Below the pieces are notes generated by a model. It was not told where the DNA came from, did not search any database, and saw only the letters and a list, made by a program, of their open reading frames with translations. The translations under genes and the position numbers were made by a program. Source: JASLDZ01 sp964242895 (GTDB taxonomy: Bacteria; Pseudomonadota; Alphaproteobacteria; Caulobacterales; Caulobacteraceae). Taken from it: a DNA stretch of 18,572 nt. Within the stretch, counting starts at the first letter, position 1. Every line of letters begins with the position of its first letter. Shown here piece after piece: positions 1 through 7,193 of the stretch. Location: positions 1 through 18,572 of the forward strand of contig CAXTBN010000056.1 of NCBI GenBank assembly GCA_964242895.1, given 5' to 3'.

Positions 1-1328
1 GCGTGCTGGTGTTCACCATCGCCAGCTTCCTGTGCGGGATCGCCCCCAACCTCACCTTCCTGATCTTCGCGCGCATCCTCCAGGGCGCAGCGGGCGGCGG
101 ACTGCAGCCGTCGTCGCAGTCCATGCTGGTGGACAGTTTCCCGCCCGAGAAGCGCGGCGTGGCCTTCACCCTGTTCGCGTTCACCGTGGTGGTGGCGCCC
201 GCCATCGGCCCGACGCTGGGCGGCTTCATCACCGACCAGTTCAGCTGGAACTGGATCTTCCTGATCAACGTGCCCGTGGGCATCGGCGCCCTGTTCTTGG
301 TGCAGGCGCTGGTCACCGAGCCCAAGGCGCTGAAGCAGGAGACGCAGGACCTCCGCAAGAACGGGCTGAAGTTCGACGGCGTCGGCTTCGCCCTGATCGG
401 CGTGGGCCTCGCCGCCCTGGAGCTCGCCGCCGACCGGGGGCAGCGCGACGACTGGTTCTCCAACCCCGTGATCACCACGGCCGCGATCCTCGCCGTCACG
501 GGGCTGGTGGGCTTCGTGATCTGGGAGCTGGTCAAGAAGAACGACACCCTGCTCGACCTCAAGATGTATAAGGTCAGGAATTTCTCGATCTGCAACATCG
601 TGATGATGGTCACCGGCGTGGTGCTGTACGGCACGACCCAGTTCCTGCCGCAGCTGTTGCAGCAGGTGCTGGGCTACACCGCCACCAACGCCGGCTTGGC
701 CATGACCGTCGGTGGAGCGGCCACGGTCCTGATGATGCCGGTGGTGGGCTTCCTGTCGAACAAGGTGAATCCCGGCTGGCTGATCGGCTTCGGCCTCCTG
801 GTGGAGGCGCTGGCGCTGCTCAACATGTGCGGCCTGTCAACCGACATGGGCTTCTGGGACGCCTCGTTCGCGCGCGTGTGGCAGGCGGCTGGGCTGCCGT
901 TCCTGTTCATCCCCATCACCACGGCCTCCTACGTCGGGCTCGCGCCGGAGAAGACCAACCAGGCCTCGGCCCTGCTCAACGTGGCGCGCAACCTGGGCGG
1001 CACCATCGGCATCTCCTCGGTGCAGACGATGCTGGCGCAGCGCGAGCAGTTCCATCAGTCCCGGCTGGTGGAAAACCTGAACCCACTCAACCCGCTGTAC
1101 ACCCAGCGTCTGGACAGCTCGATGCAGGCGCTGAGCGGCCGGCTGGGCGCGCCTGCGGCCACGCAGGGGTCGCTCGCCCAGCTGTACCAGACGGTGACGC
1201 GGCAGGCGGCCATGCAGAGCTACATCGACGTGTTCTGGGCGCTGATGTGGTTCGTGTTCGCCGTGGTGCCGCTCGCCTTCCTGCTGAAGCCGCCCAAGGC
1301 CGGCGAGGGCGGAGGAGCCGCCGCATGA
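1..1328 (+). CDS. MFS multidrug exporter, DHA2 (EmrB/QacA) type, 5'-truncated by window edge
   Basis: Proton-driven inner-membrane drug exporter of the 14-helix DHA2 family, usually working with an HlyD-type adaptor and an outer-membrane channel. The frame is open from the window's left edge; the first whole codon is at position 3 and 441 residues are visible. Since DHA2 proteins have about 500-530 residues, roughly the first two helices are missing, so no start can be assigned. Visible marks are RILQGAAGGG followed by LQPSSQ near residues 24-40, the antiporter motif-C segment GPTLGGF near residue 69, then NWIFLINVPVG, and repeated hydrophobic segments to the C-terminus. The stop overlaps the next gene's start as ATGA, so the two are translationally coupled. 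The expected EmrA-like adaptor is not in the window and would lie upstream. The family call is firm; the substrate is unknown. Confidence 0.93.
   Translation, partial: VLVFTIASFLCGIAPNLTFLIFARILQGAAGGGLQPSSQSMLVDSFPPEKRGVAFTLFAFTVVVAPAIGPTLGGFITDQFSWNWIFLINVPVGIGALFLVQALVTEPKALKQETQDLRKNGLKFDGVGFALIGVGLAALELAADRGQRDDWFSNPVITTAAILAVTGLVGFVIWELVKKNDTLLDLKMYKVRNFSICNIVMMVTGVVLYGTTQFLPQLLQQVLGYTATNAGLAMTVGGAATVLMMPVVGFLSNKVNPGWLIGFGLLVEALALLNMCGLSTDMGFWDASFARVWQAAGLPFLFIPITTASYVGLAPEKTNQASALLNVARNLGGTIGISSVQTMLAQREQFHQSRLVENLNPLNPLYTQRLDSSMQALSGRLGAPAATQGSLAQLYQTVTRQAAMQSYIDVFWALMWFVFAVVPLAFLLKPPKAGEGGGAAA
1311..1317 (+). promoter_or_regulatory. Ribosome binding site for the first NodT-type gene
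   Basis: GGAGGAG lies 7 bases before the ATG at 1325, inside the last codons of the MFS gene. It supports that ATG as the start although the frame is open far upstream. Confidence 0.7.
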
Positions 1329-2890
1329 GACGCTCATCCTTCTTCACCGCCGCCGGCGCGGTCGTCGCGCTCGCCGGCTGCACCGTCGGGCCGAACTACG
1401 CGCGGCCCGATCTGCGCACGCCCGGCGCCTACAGCGAGAAGGCGGGCGGCCAGCCTGGGGCCACCTTGTCCACCGTCACCGGGCAGACGGCGCCGCTCGA
1501 CCGCTGGTGGACGCAGTTCAAGGATCCGGTGCTCGACGACCTCGTCCGCCGCGCCCTCTCCGACAACCTGACGCTCGCCCAGGCGCGCGACCGCGTGCGC
1601 CAGGCGCACGAGCAGGTGGCCGTCGCCCGTGCGGCGGAGCTGCCGCAGGTCTCGAGCTCGACCACGGCCGCGCGCGTCGACACGCAGTCGCAGACCCTCT
1701 CGGGCCTGGGCACGATCGGCTCCGCCGCCGGCGGAGCCGCGGGCGCGGCGGCCGGTGCGGCCAGCTCCGCGGCCGCGTCGTCCATCTCGACGCCCAATCG
1801 GCTGGAGGCGTTCCAGCTCGGCCTGAACGCCTCTTGGGAGCTGGATCTGTTCGGCGCCGTCCGCCGCCAGGTGGAGGCGGCCCGTGCGCAGGAGGAGGCG
1901 CAGGTGTGGAGCGCGCGCGACACGGAGGTGTCCGTCATCTCCGAGGTGGCCAACGCCTACCTGCAGCTGCGCACCGACCAGTCGCGCGGACAGGTGCTGC
2001 GCGCCGACCTCGCCCGTCAGCTCGACTTGTTCAAGATCATCGGCGACCGCTTCAAGACCGGCTTCGTCACCAACCTCGACGTCGACCAGCAGCGCGTGCA
2101 GTTGGCCAACACGCAGTCGCAGATCCCGCAGGTGGACGCCCAGGCCGACGCGCAGGCGCACGCCCTGGCCACGCTCCTGGGCCTGACGCCCGAGGCGCTC
2201 TACCCCGAGCTCGGCCAGGCCAAGCCCCTGCCGCCCGTCCCGCCCGAGGTGCCGGCGGGGCTGCCCAGCGACCTCCTGCGCCGCCGGCCCGACATCCGCG
2301 CGGCGGAGCGGCAGCTCGCGGCGGCCAACGCGCAGATCGGTGCGGCGGTGGCGGCGCAGTTCCCGACCTTCAACCTCACGCTCCTGCCGTCGTGGACGCG
2401 CATCGGCATCGCCGACATGTTCCAGCCGGCCACCCGCGACCTGATCTCGCTGGCGCAGGGCTCCGCGCCGCTGTTCGAGGGCGGGCGACTGCGCGCCGGG
2501 GTGCGCTCGGCGCGGGCGGCCTACGATCAGGCGTACGCCAGCTACAAGCAAACGGCGCTGCAAGCCTTCCAGGACGTGGAGGACGCCATCGTGCGCTACC
2601 AGGCCGACCAGCGGCGCTGGTCGGCGTTGACGGGCGCCTATCAGGCGGCGCTCCGCGGCGAGGCCATCGCGCGCCAGCAGTACGGCGTGGGGATCACCGA
2701 CTACACCAACGTGCTCAACGCTCAGGGCTCGCTCTACTCCATCCAGGACCAGCTGACGCAGGCCGACTCGGCGCTCGCGACCGACGTGGTGGCCCTCTAC
2801 AAGGCGCTGGGCGGCGGTTGGGACGACGCGGCCGTCTCCGGCCCGACCGCTAGGGCCGCCACGACCGCTCAGGCCAGCGCCGGCCGGTAG
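1325..2890 (+). CDS. NodT-family efflux outer-membrane lipoprotein (TolC-like channel)
   Basis: Trimeric outer-membrane exit duct that pairs with an inner-membrane pump, here the MFS exporter just upstream. The protein has 521 residues, normal to slightly long for the family. It begins with a lipoprotein signal peptide and the lipobox LAGC (Cys19), followed by the typical VGPNY. Family marks are the DRWW segment near residue 60, SWELDLFGAVRR near residue 178, the second-repeat landmark LLRRRPDIRAAE around residue 318, and repeated helical segments. An Ala/Gly/Ser-rich stretch at about residues 129-155 sits just before the strand ending in ELDLFG, where TolC-type proteins have a surface loop. 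The ATG overlaps the MFS stop (ATGA) and has a strong ribosome site. The 3' end overlaps the opposite-strand ABC permease by 22 bp. Confidence 0.95.
   Translation: MRRSSFFTAAGAVVALAGCTVGPNYARPDLRTPGAYSEKAGGQPGATLSTVTGQTAPLDRWWTQFKDPVLDDLVRRALSDNLTLAQARDRVRQAHEQVAVARAAELPQVSSSTTAARVDTQSQTLSGLGTIGSAAGGAAGAAAGAASSAAASSISTPNRLEAFQLGLNASWELDLFGAVRRQVEAARAQEEAQVWSARDTEVSVISEVANAYLQLRTDQSRGQVLRADLARQLDLFKIIGDRFKTGFVTNLDVDQQRVQLANTQSQIPQVDAQADAQAHALATLLGLTPEALYPELGQAKPLPPVPPEVPAGLPSDLLRRRPDIRAAERQLAAANAQIGAAVAAQFPTFNLTLLPSWTRIGIADMFQPATRDLISLAQGSAPLFEGGRLRAGVRSARAAYDQAYASYKQTALQAFQDVEDAIVRYQADQRRWSALTGAYQAALRGEAIARQQYGVGITDYTNVLNAQGSLYSIQDQLTQADSALATDVVALYKALGGGWDDAAVSGPTARAATTAQASAGR
1717..1739. repeat. 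Perfect 10-bp inverted repeat with 3-base loop inside the outer-membrane factor gene
   Basis: CGGCTCCGCC, loop GCC, GGCGGAGCCG. It lies in the DNA that encodes the Ala/Gly-rich loop of the NodT-type protein. With no T-run and a location inside a coding region, it is not a terminator. It may simply result from GC-rich low-complexity codons. Confidence 0.6.
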
Positions 2891-4425
2891 ACGGTCGGCC
2901 GCCGCAGCACCACGAGCACCGCCGCCACGGCGACCGCCAGGCCCACGCCGAAGAGCCGCGTCGGCGGGGTCAGCAGCAGGAAGCTCGTCCCCGCCCAGGC
3001 GAGGATCAGCAGCGTCTCCACCACGCCCATCAGCCCGGTCTGCCCGCGCCGCCGCATCATCTGCCGCCGGTCCGCCGGCTTGGCGTACCAGATGTTCATC
3101 AGCGCGGCCGTGACCCAGGCGGCCGCGGCGCAGGCCGCCGTGATCAGTCCGCCCACCGGCGAGGTCCAAGCCAGCAGCGCGATGGGCGCCGCCGCCAAGA
3201 CCGCCACGGGCAGCAGCGAGACCAGGAGCTTGGCCTGAAGTATGCGCGCCCCGCCCACGGGCGCGGACACGATCAGCTCCGGCGCATCCTCCGCCGACAC
3301 CACCACCCAGGTCAGGTTGCCGGCGAGCTGGGCGGTGAGGAACACCACCGGGGCCGACGCCGCCGCGACCAGGTTGGAGCCCGCGTTGCGCCAAAGGATG
3401 AAGCCCAGCGGCACGAAGTAGAGCAGCTGCAGCAGCATCTGCGAGATCAGCCACGGGTCCCGGATCAGAAGCCGCGCGTCCTTGCGCGCGAGCGCCGTCA
3501 GCGCCGAGCCGGAGAATCGCATGCGTCCCGCGTTCGCCGCCCGCCGTCGGCCCTGCGCCTCGCCCGTGTGACCCACCCCCGCGGCCGCGGCCGCGTCGGT
3601 GGCGAAGCGCCGGCCCACCGACGCCGTCACAACCCAGAACACGGCGATGCAGACGGCCGTCAGCGCCAGGAGCGGCACGGGGTCGCCCAGCGCGGCGCGC
3701 GCGGGCCAGGCGTACACGGCGTGGGGGTCGTAGCCGTCGCTGCGCACGTGGGAGAGCCGCCGCACCAGCCGCTCCCACTCGGCGCGGGGCAGGATGTTGC
3801 GCGCCTGCAGGATGAGGAAGGCCGAGGCGCCGATCAGCGCCGCCATGACCTGGCTCACCACCCGCGTGCGCCGCGCGCCCAGCACGCGGAACAGCCCCAT
3901 CGCCAGCAGCAGGCCCAGCGATGTGGCGAACAGCGAGAGGTCGGCCAGCACCACGTAGAGCGACAGCCAGCTCCAGGCGCCCCGCAGCAGCATGGGGATC
4001 ACCAGCGCGGACGCCAGGAACAGGTAGATCGTCGCCGCCATGGTCGCGATGCCGAGCGCGCGCACCGTCAGCACGCGCTGCGGCGGCAGGGGCGAGGAGA
4101 GCAGCAGGTCCAGGTCGTTGCGCTCGTAGAGCGCCTGCGTCGCGAAGGTGAGCGACTGCGCCAGCATCAGCGTCGAGAGGTAGACCATGCCCACCTCGAA
4201 GCCGATGCAGACCAGGGGCGTCAGCGGCACGGGGTGGCGCGCCAGGTAGCCCGACGCCATCCAGCCGACCCACCCCGCCGACCCGCCGATCACCAGCGCG
4301 GCGATCGCCAGCCGCACCCAGCGCGTGCGGCCGCCCCCCGGCCGGCTGGTGAAGGCCCGCACAGCCAGGCGGACCTCGTGGCGCAGCAGCCAGGGCGCCG
4401 AGCCCGGAGCGAAGAGCCCGGTCAC
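2869..4425 (-). CDS. ABC-2 type transporter permease
   Basis: Membrane subunit of an ABC exporter, working with the ATPase encoded immediately upstream. It has 518 residues with about twelve hydrophobic segments in two halves. The halves are separated by a charged, soluble stretch of roughly residues 275-320. Both halves begin with a similar amphipathic segment before the membrane: LLRHEVRLAVRAF at the N-terminus and LARKDARLLIRDPW at about residue 315, which suggests an internal duplication. The start is GTG (4425-4423), overlapping the ATPase stop as GTGA, so expression should be tightly coupled. The last 22 bases overlap the end of the convergent NodT-type gene. The substrate cannot be read from the sequence. 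I call this an ABC-2 permease by topology and context, not by a specific motif. Confidence 0.85.
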   Translation of the reverse strand: MTGLFAPGSAPWLLRHEVRLAVRAFTSRPGGGRTRWVRLAIAALVIGGSAGWVGWMASGYLARHPVPLTPLVCIGFEVGMVYLSTLMLAQSLTFATQALYERNDLDLLLSSPLPPQRVLTVRALGIATMAATIYLFLASALVIPMLLRGAWSWLSLYVVLADLSLFATSLGLLLAMGLFRVLGARRTRVVSQVMAALIGASAFLILQARNILPRAEWERLVRRLSHVRSDGYDPHAVYAWPARAALGDPVPLLALTAVCIAVFWVVTASVGRRFATDAAAAAGVGHTGEAQGRRRAANAGRMRFSGSALTALARKDARLLIRDPWLISQMLLQLLYFVPLGFILWRNAGSNLVAAASAPVVFLTAQLAGNLTWVVVSAEDAPELIVSAPVGGARILQAKLLVSLLPVAVLAAAPIALLAWTSPVGGLITAACAAAAWVTAALMNIWYAKPADRRQMMRRRGQTGLMGVVETLLILAWAGTSFLLLTPPTRLFGVGLAVAVAAVLVVLRRPTVYRPALA

Positions 4426-5201
4426 GCGGGCGCCCCCGCCGCCAGCTCGGCGGGGGCGCCGACCAGCTGCAGGAACAGGTCCTCCAGCGAGGCCCCGCCG
4501 CGGCCGGCGCGGGTGCGCAGCTCCTCCAGCGTGCCCTCGGCGCGCAGCTTGCCGGCCTGGATCACGCCGATGCGGTCGGCCATGCGCTCGGCCACCTCCA
4601 GGATGTGCGTGGTCAGGATCACCGTGGCGCCGTTCCTCACGCGCTCGGTCAGGAGGTCCTTCACCTGGCGGGCGACCGCCGCGTCCAGCCCGGTGAGCGG
4701 CTCGTCGAGGATCAAGAGGCGCGGGTCATGGATCAGGGCGCCGGCGAGCACCGCCTTCTGCTTCATGCCGCGGCTGAAGCCCTCGCAGCGCTCACCGCGC
4801 TTGTCCCACAGGTCGAGCCACTCCAGGAGCTCCTGCGCGCGCTTCTTGGCGGCGGCGGGCTCGACGCCCCAGAGGCCGGCGACGAACTCCAGGTACTCCA
4901 GCGGCGTCAGCTTGTCGTAGAGCAGGGGCTCGTCGGGCAGCCAGGCGATCAGGCGCTTGGCGGCGACGGGATCGGCCACCGCGTCGACGCCGAACACGCG
5001 GATCGACCCGCCGTCGGGCTTGAGCAGGCCCGTCACCATGCGCAGCGTCGTGGTCTTGCCCGCGCCGTTCGGACCCAGCAGCGCGTAGAGCTCGCCGGCG
5101 CGCACCGTCAGATCGAGGCCGTCCACCGCCGGGCGGTTGTAGACCTTGCGCAACCCCTTCAGCTCGAGCGCGGGCGCGCCCGCCGCCGTCCCGTCCGCCA
5201 T
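4422..5201 (-). CDS. ABC transporter ATP-binding protein (ABC-2 exporter ATPase)
   Basis: Cytoplasmic ATPase that powers the adjacent permease. It has 259 residues, typical of a single nucleotide-binding domain plus a short tail. Visible motifs are Walker A GPNGAGKT (43-50), a signature region FSRGMKQK (141-148), Walker B LLILDEP (161-167), the D-loop LTGLD (168-172) and the switch His198 in LTTH. Two motifs differ from the textbook: the Q-loop position reads LPDEP with Asp89 where Gln is usual, and the signature is SRGMK rather than SGGQ. Both are tolerated in exporter ATPases of this kind, so I expect an active enzyme. The frame stays open far upstream (to 5846), but the ATG at 5201 is preceded by GGAGGG at 7-base spacing and is where homology-like sequence begins. 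Confidence 0.94.
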   Translation of the reverse strand: MADGTAAGAPALELKGLRKVYNRPAVDGLDLTVRAGELYALLGPNGAGKTTTLRMVTGLLKPDGGSIRVFGVDAVADPVAAKRLIAWLPDEPLLYDKLTPLEYLEFVAGLWGVEPAAAKKRAQELLEWLDLWDKRGERCEGFSRGMKQKAVLAGALIHDPRLLILDEPLTGLDAAVARQVKDLLTERVRNGATVILTTHILEVAERMADRIGVIQAGKLRAEGTLEELRTRAGRGGASLEDLFLQLVGAPAELAAGAPA

Positions 5202-5208
5202 GCCCGCG

Positions 5209-5214
5209 CCCTCC
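5209..5214 (-). promoter_or_regulatory. Ribosome binding site fixing the ABC ATPase start
   Basis: GGAGGG on the minus strand, 7 bases before the ATG at 5201. It settles the start, because the frame is open another 645 bases upstream, antisense to the peptidase gene. Confidence 0.75.
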
Positions 5215-5228
5215 GACTCGCCCGAGCG

Positions 5229-5260
5229 ATCATAGGCGGGAGCGCGGGCGGGGCGGTCAA
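5229..5260 (-). promoter_or_regulatory. Possible promoter of the ABC exporter operon
   Basis: On the minus strand, TTGACC (5260-5255) and TATGAT (5234-5229) are good -35 and -10 hexamers, but the spacer is 20 bases, longer than the preferred 17. A start site near 5222 would give a short leader holding the ribosome site at 5209-5214. No comparably good promoter was seen for the divergent peptidase gene in the same 115-bp gap. Confidence 0.33.
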
Positions 5261-5316
5261 CCGGACGGGCCGTCATCGCGTGCGGACCGGCCTTGCAGGG
5301 CGGGCGTGCGGGCGGC

Positions 5317-6672
5317 ATGAGCCGGGCCATGCTCCTGCCGCTGATCCTCGCCGCCGCGACCGTGCCCGCCGCCGCCCAACCCGGTCCCACGCCCGACCGG
5401 CCGGAGCTGCGCGCCGTGGCCGCCGCGGTCAGCCCGGCCGAGCTGCGCGCCACGGTGGAGCGGCTGGTCGCCTTCGGCACGCGCCATACCCTGTCCGACA
5501 CGTCCTCGGCCACGCGCGGCATCGGGGCGGCGCGGACCTGGACGGCCGCCCGCTTCGCCGAGATCGGTCGCGCCTGCGGCGGCTGCCTGCAGGTGGAGCG
5601 CCCCTCCGAGCGGATGACCGGCGCGCGCGTGCCCAAAGAGGGCGTGGTGATCGAGGACGTGCTGGCCGTGCAGCGCGGGACGACCGACCCCGGCCGCGTG
5701 GTGGTCGTCTCCGCGCACATCGACAGCCGCGTCACCGACGTGATGAACGCCACCGCCGACGCTCCGGGCGCCAACGACGACGGTTCGGGCGTGGCCGCGG
5801 TGCTGGAGGCGGCGCGGGTGCTGTCCAAGCGACGGTTCCCGGCCACGGTGGTCTACGCGGTGCTGTCCGGCGAAGAGCAGGGGCTCTACGGCGGGCGGCT
5901 GCTTGCATCTTACGCCCGCGCACAGGGGTGGGGCGTCGAGGCGTCGCTCAACAACGACATCGTCGGCAACACCACCGGGCAGAACGGCCGGCGCGACGAC
6001 ATGACGGTGCGCGTCTTCTCCGAGGGGACCAAGGCGGTGGAGACCGACGCGGAGGGCCGCCGCCGCCGCGCCACGGGCGGCGAGCTCGACAGCCCCTCGC
6101 GCAACCTGGCCCGGTTCATCGAGGGCCTGTCCACACCGTCGCTGCGCGTGCGCATGATCTACCGCACCGACCGCTACGGCCGGGGAGGGGACCAGTCGCC
6201 CATGCTGGAGGCCGGCTTCCCCGCCGTGCGCCTGACCGAGTCGGTGGAGGACTGGGATCGTCAGCATCAGGACCTGCGCCCCGGGTACGGCGACCTCGTC
6301 GGCGGCGTGGACTTCCCCTACCTCGCCAAGGTTACGCGCCTGAACGCCATGACACTGGCCGCCCTGGCCTCCGGGCCGGCCCCGCCCACCGGGGTGAAGA
6401 TCGAGGGCGCGCTCAAGGACGACACCACCGTGAGTTGGACCGCCTCGCCCGGGGCCGTCCGCTACCGCGTCTGGTGGCGCGACAGCCTGGAGCCGCGCTG
6501 GACGCACAACCAGGACGCCGGGGCCGCCACCTCAACGGTGGTCAAGGACCGGGTGATCGACGACTGGCTGTTCGGCGTGCAGGCCGTGTCCGCCGACGGC
6601 TGGGCCAGCCCGGTCGTCTTCCCCGGCGCGCCCGGCGATTTCGTCTCTCCTCCTCCTGCCGCCAAGCCGTGA
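5317..6672 (+). CDS. Secreted M28-family zinc aminopeptidase with C-terminal fibronectin-III-like domain
   Basis: Exported di-zinc exopeptidase that removes N-terminal amino acids from peptides. It has 451 residues from the ATG at 5317, which begins a clear signal peptide ending AAA before Gln21. A TTG at 5293 is in frame but adds eight residues before the signal and is less likely. The full M28 ligand set can be placed: His134 (AHID), Asp154 (GANDDGSG), Glu187 with catalytic Glu186 (SGEEQG), Asp214 (NNDIVGN) and His317 (RQHQD). Spacing from His134 to Glu187 and to Asp214 is close to that of Aeromonas aminopeptidase. Residues about 353-445 form a beta-rich fibronectin-III-like segment (PTGVKI, VSWTAS, YRVWWR), probably for substrate or surface binding. 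The stop overlaps the next gene's GTG start as GTGA. Confidence 0.92.
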   Translation: MSRAMLLPLILAAATVPAAAQPGPTPDRPELRAVAAAVSPAELRATVERLVAFGTRHTLSDTSSATRGIGAARTWTAARFAEIGRACGGCLQVERPSERMTGARVPKEGVVIEDVLAVQRGTTDPGRVVVVSAHIDSRVTDVMNATADAPGANDDGSGVAAVLEAARVLSKRRFPATVVYAVLSGEEQGLYGGRLLASYARAQGWGVEASLNNDIVGNTTGQNGRRDDMTVRVFSEGTKAVETDAEGRRRRATGGELDSPSRNLARFIEGLSTPSLRVRMIYRTDRYGRGGDQSPMLEAGFPAVRLTESVEDWDRQHQDLRPGYGDLVGGVDFPYLAKVTRLNAMTLAALASGPAPPTGVKIEGALKDDTTVSWTASPGAVRYRVWWRDSLEPRWTHNQDAGAATSTVVKDRVIDDWLFGVQAVSADGWASPVVFPGAPGDFVSPPPAAKP

Positions 6673-7190
6673 GCGACGCCTGGCGCGTGCGCCGCGCCGG
6701 GGCCGGCGACGCGGAGCGCCTGTCGCTGGTCGGCCGGGCCACCTTCCTGGAGAGTTATACCTGGCTCCTGAAAGGCGAAGACATCCTGGCCCATTGCCGC
6801 GAGCGCCACGCCGAGGCGGCCTACGCCGACTGGCTTGCCGCCGGCCCGGCCCTGTGGCTGGCCGAGGCCGAGCGCGGCGCTCCGATCGGCTACGCGGGCC
6901 TGTCCATCCCCGACCTGCCCCAGGCCGCCGAGGGAGACGTGGAGCTGAAGCGCATCTACGTCCTCTCCCGCTTCCACGGTCCGGAAGGACCTGGCCGCGC
7001 CCTGATGGCCGCCGCTATCGAGGAGGCGCTGCGGCTGGGCGCCCCGCGCCTGCTGCTCGGGCTGCACCCGCAGAACGCCCGCGCGCTCGGCTTCTACCGC
7101 CGCAGCGGCTTCCACCAGATCGGCGTGCGCACCTTCACCGTGGGCGACATGGTCATCGACGACGACGTGGTCATGGCGCTGGAGCTCTAG
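6669..7190 (+). CDS. GNAT-family N-acetyltransferase
   Basis: Cytoplasmic acetyl-CoA-dependent acyltransferase of 173 residues, a normal size for a single GNAT domain. The N-terminus WRVRRAGAGDAERL is the usual first strand and helix. The strand ELKRIYVLSRFHG near residues 92-104 leads into the acetyl-CoA loop (G-P-E-G-P-G-R-A-L). NARALGFYRRSGF, near residues 136-148, is the conserved motif-B region. The GTG start overlaps the M28 peptidase stop (GTGA), so the two are co-translated. What it acetylates is unknown; the pairing with a secreted peptidase may be only co-expression. It ends three bases before the end of the convergent methyltransferase gene. Confidence 0.9.
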   Translation: MSDAWRVRRAGAGDAERLSLVGRATFLESYTWLLKGEDILAHCRERHAEAAYADWLAAGPALWLAEAERGAPIGYAGLSIPDLPQAAEGDVELKRIYVLSRFHGPEGPGRALMAAAIEEALRLGAPRLLLGLHPQNARALGFYRRSGFHQIGVRTFTVGDMVIDDDVVMALEL

Positions 7191-7193
7191 GCC

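Noticed and set aside
3576..3600. Alternating CGCGGCCGCGG-type repeat
   Set aside because: It encodes a short Ala run in the permease linker. It is short, unordered GC-rich sequence with no further copies nearby.
1334..4273. 979-residue open frame on the minus strand
   Set aside because: It is antisense to the NodT-type gene and out of frame with the ABC permease. It has arginine/alanine/glycine-rich low-information sequence and no family motifs. Such long shadows are expected at this GC content.
5202..5846. N-terminal extension of the ABC ATPase
   Set aside because: It runs antisense to the M28 peptidase and lacks domain sequence. GGAGGG fixes the start at 5201.
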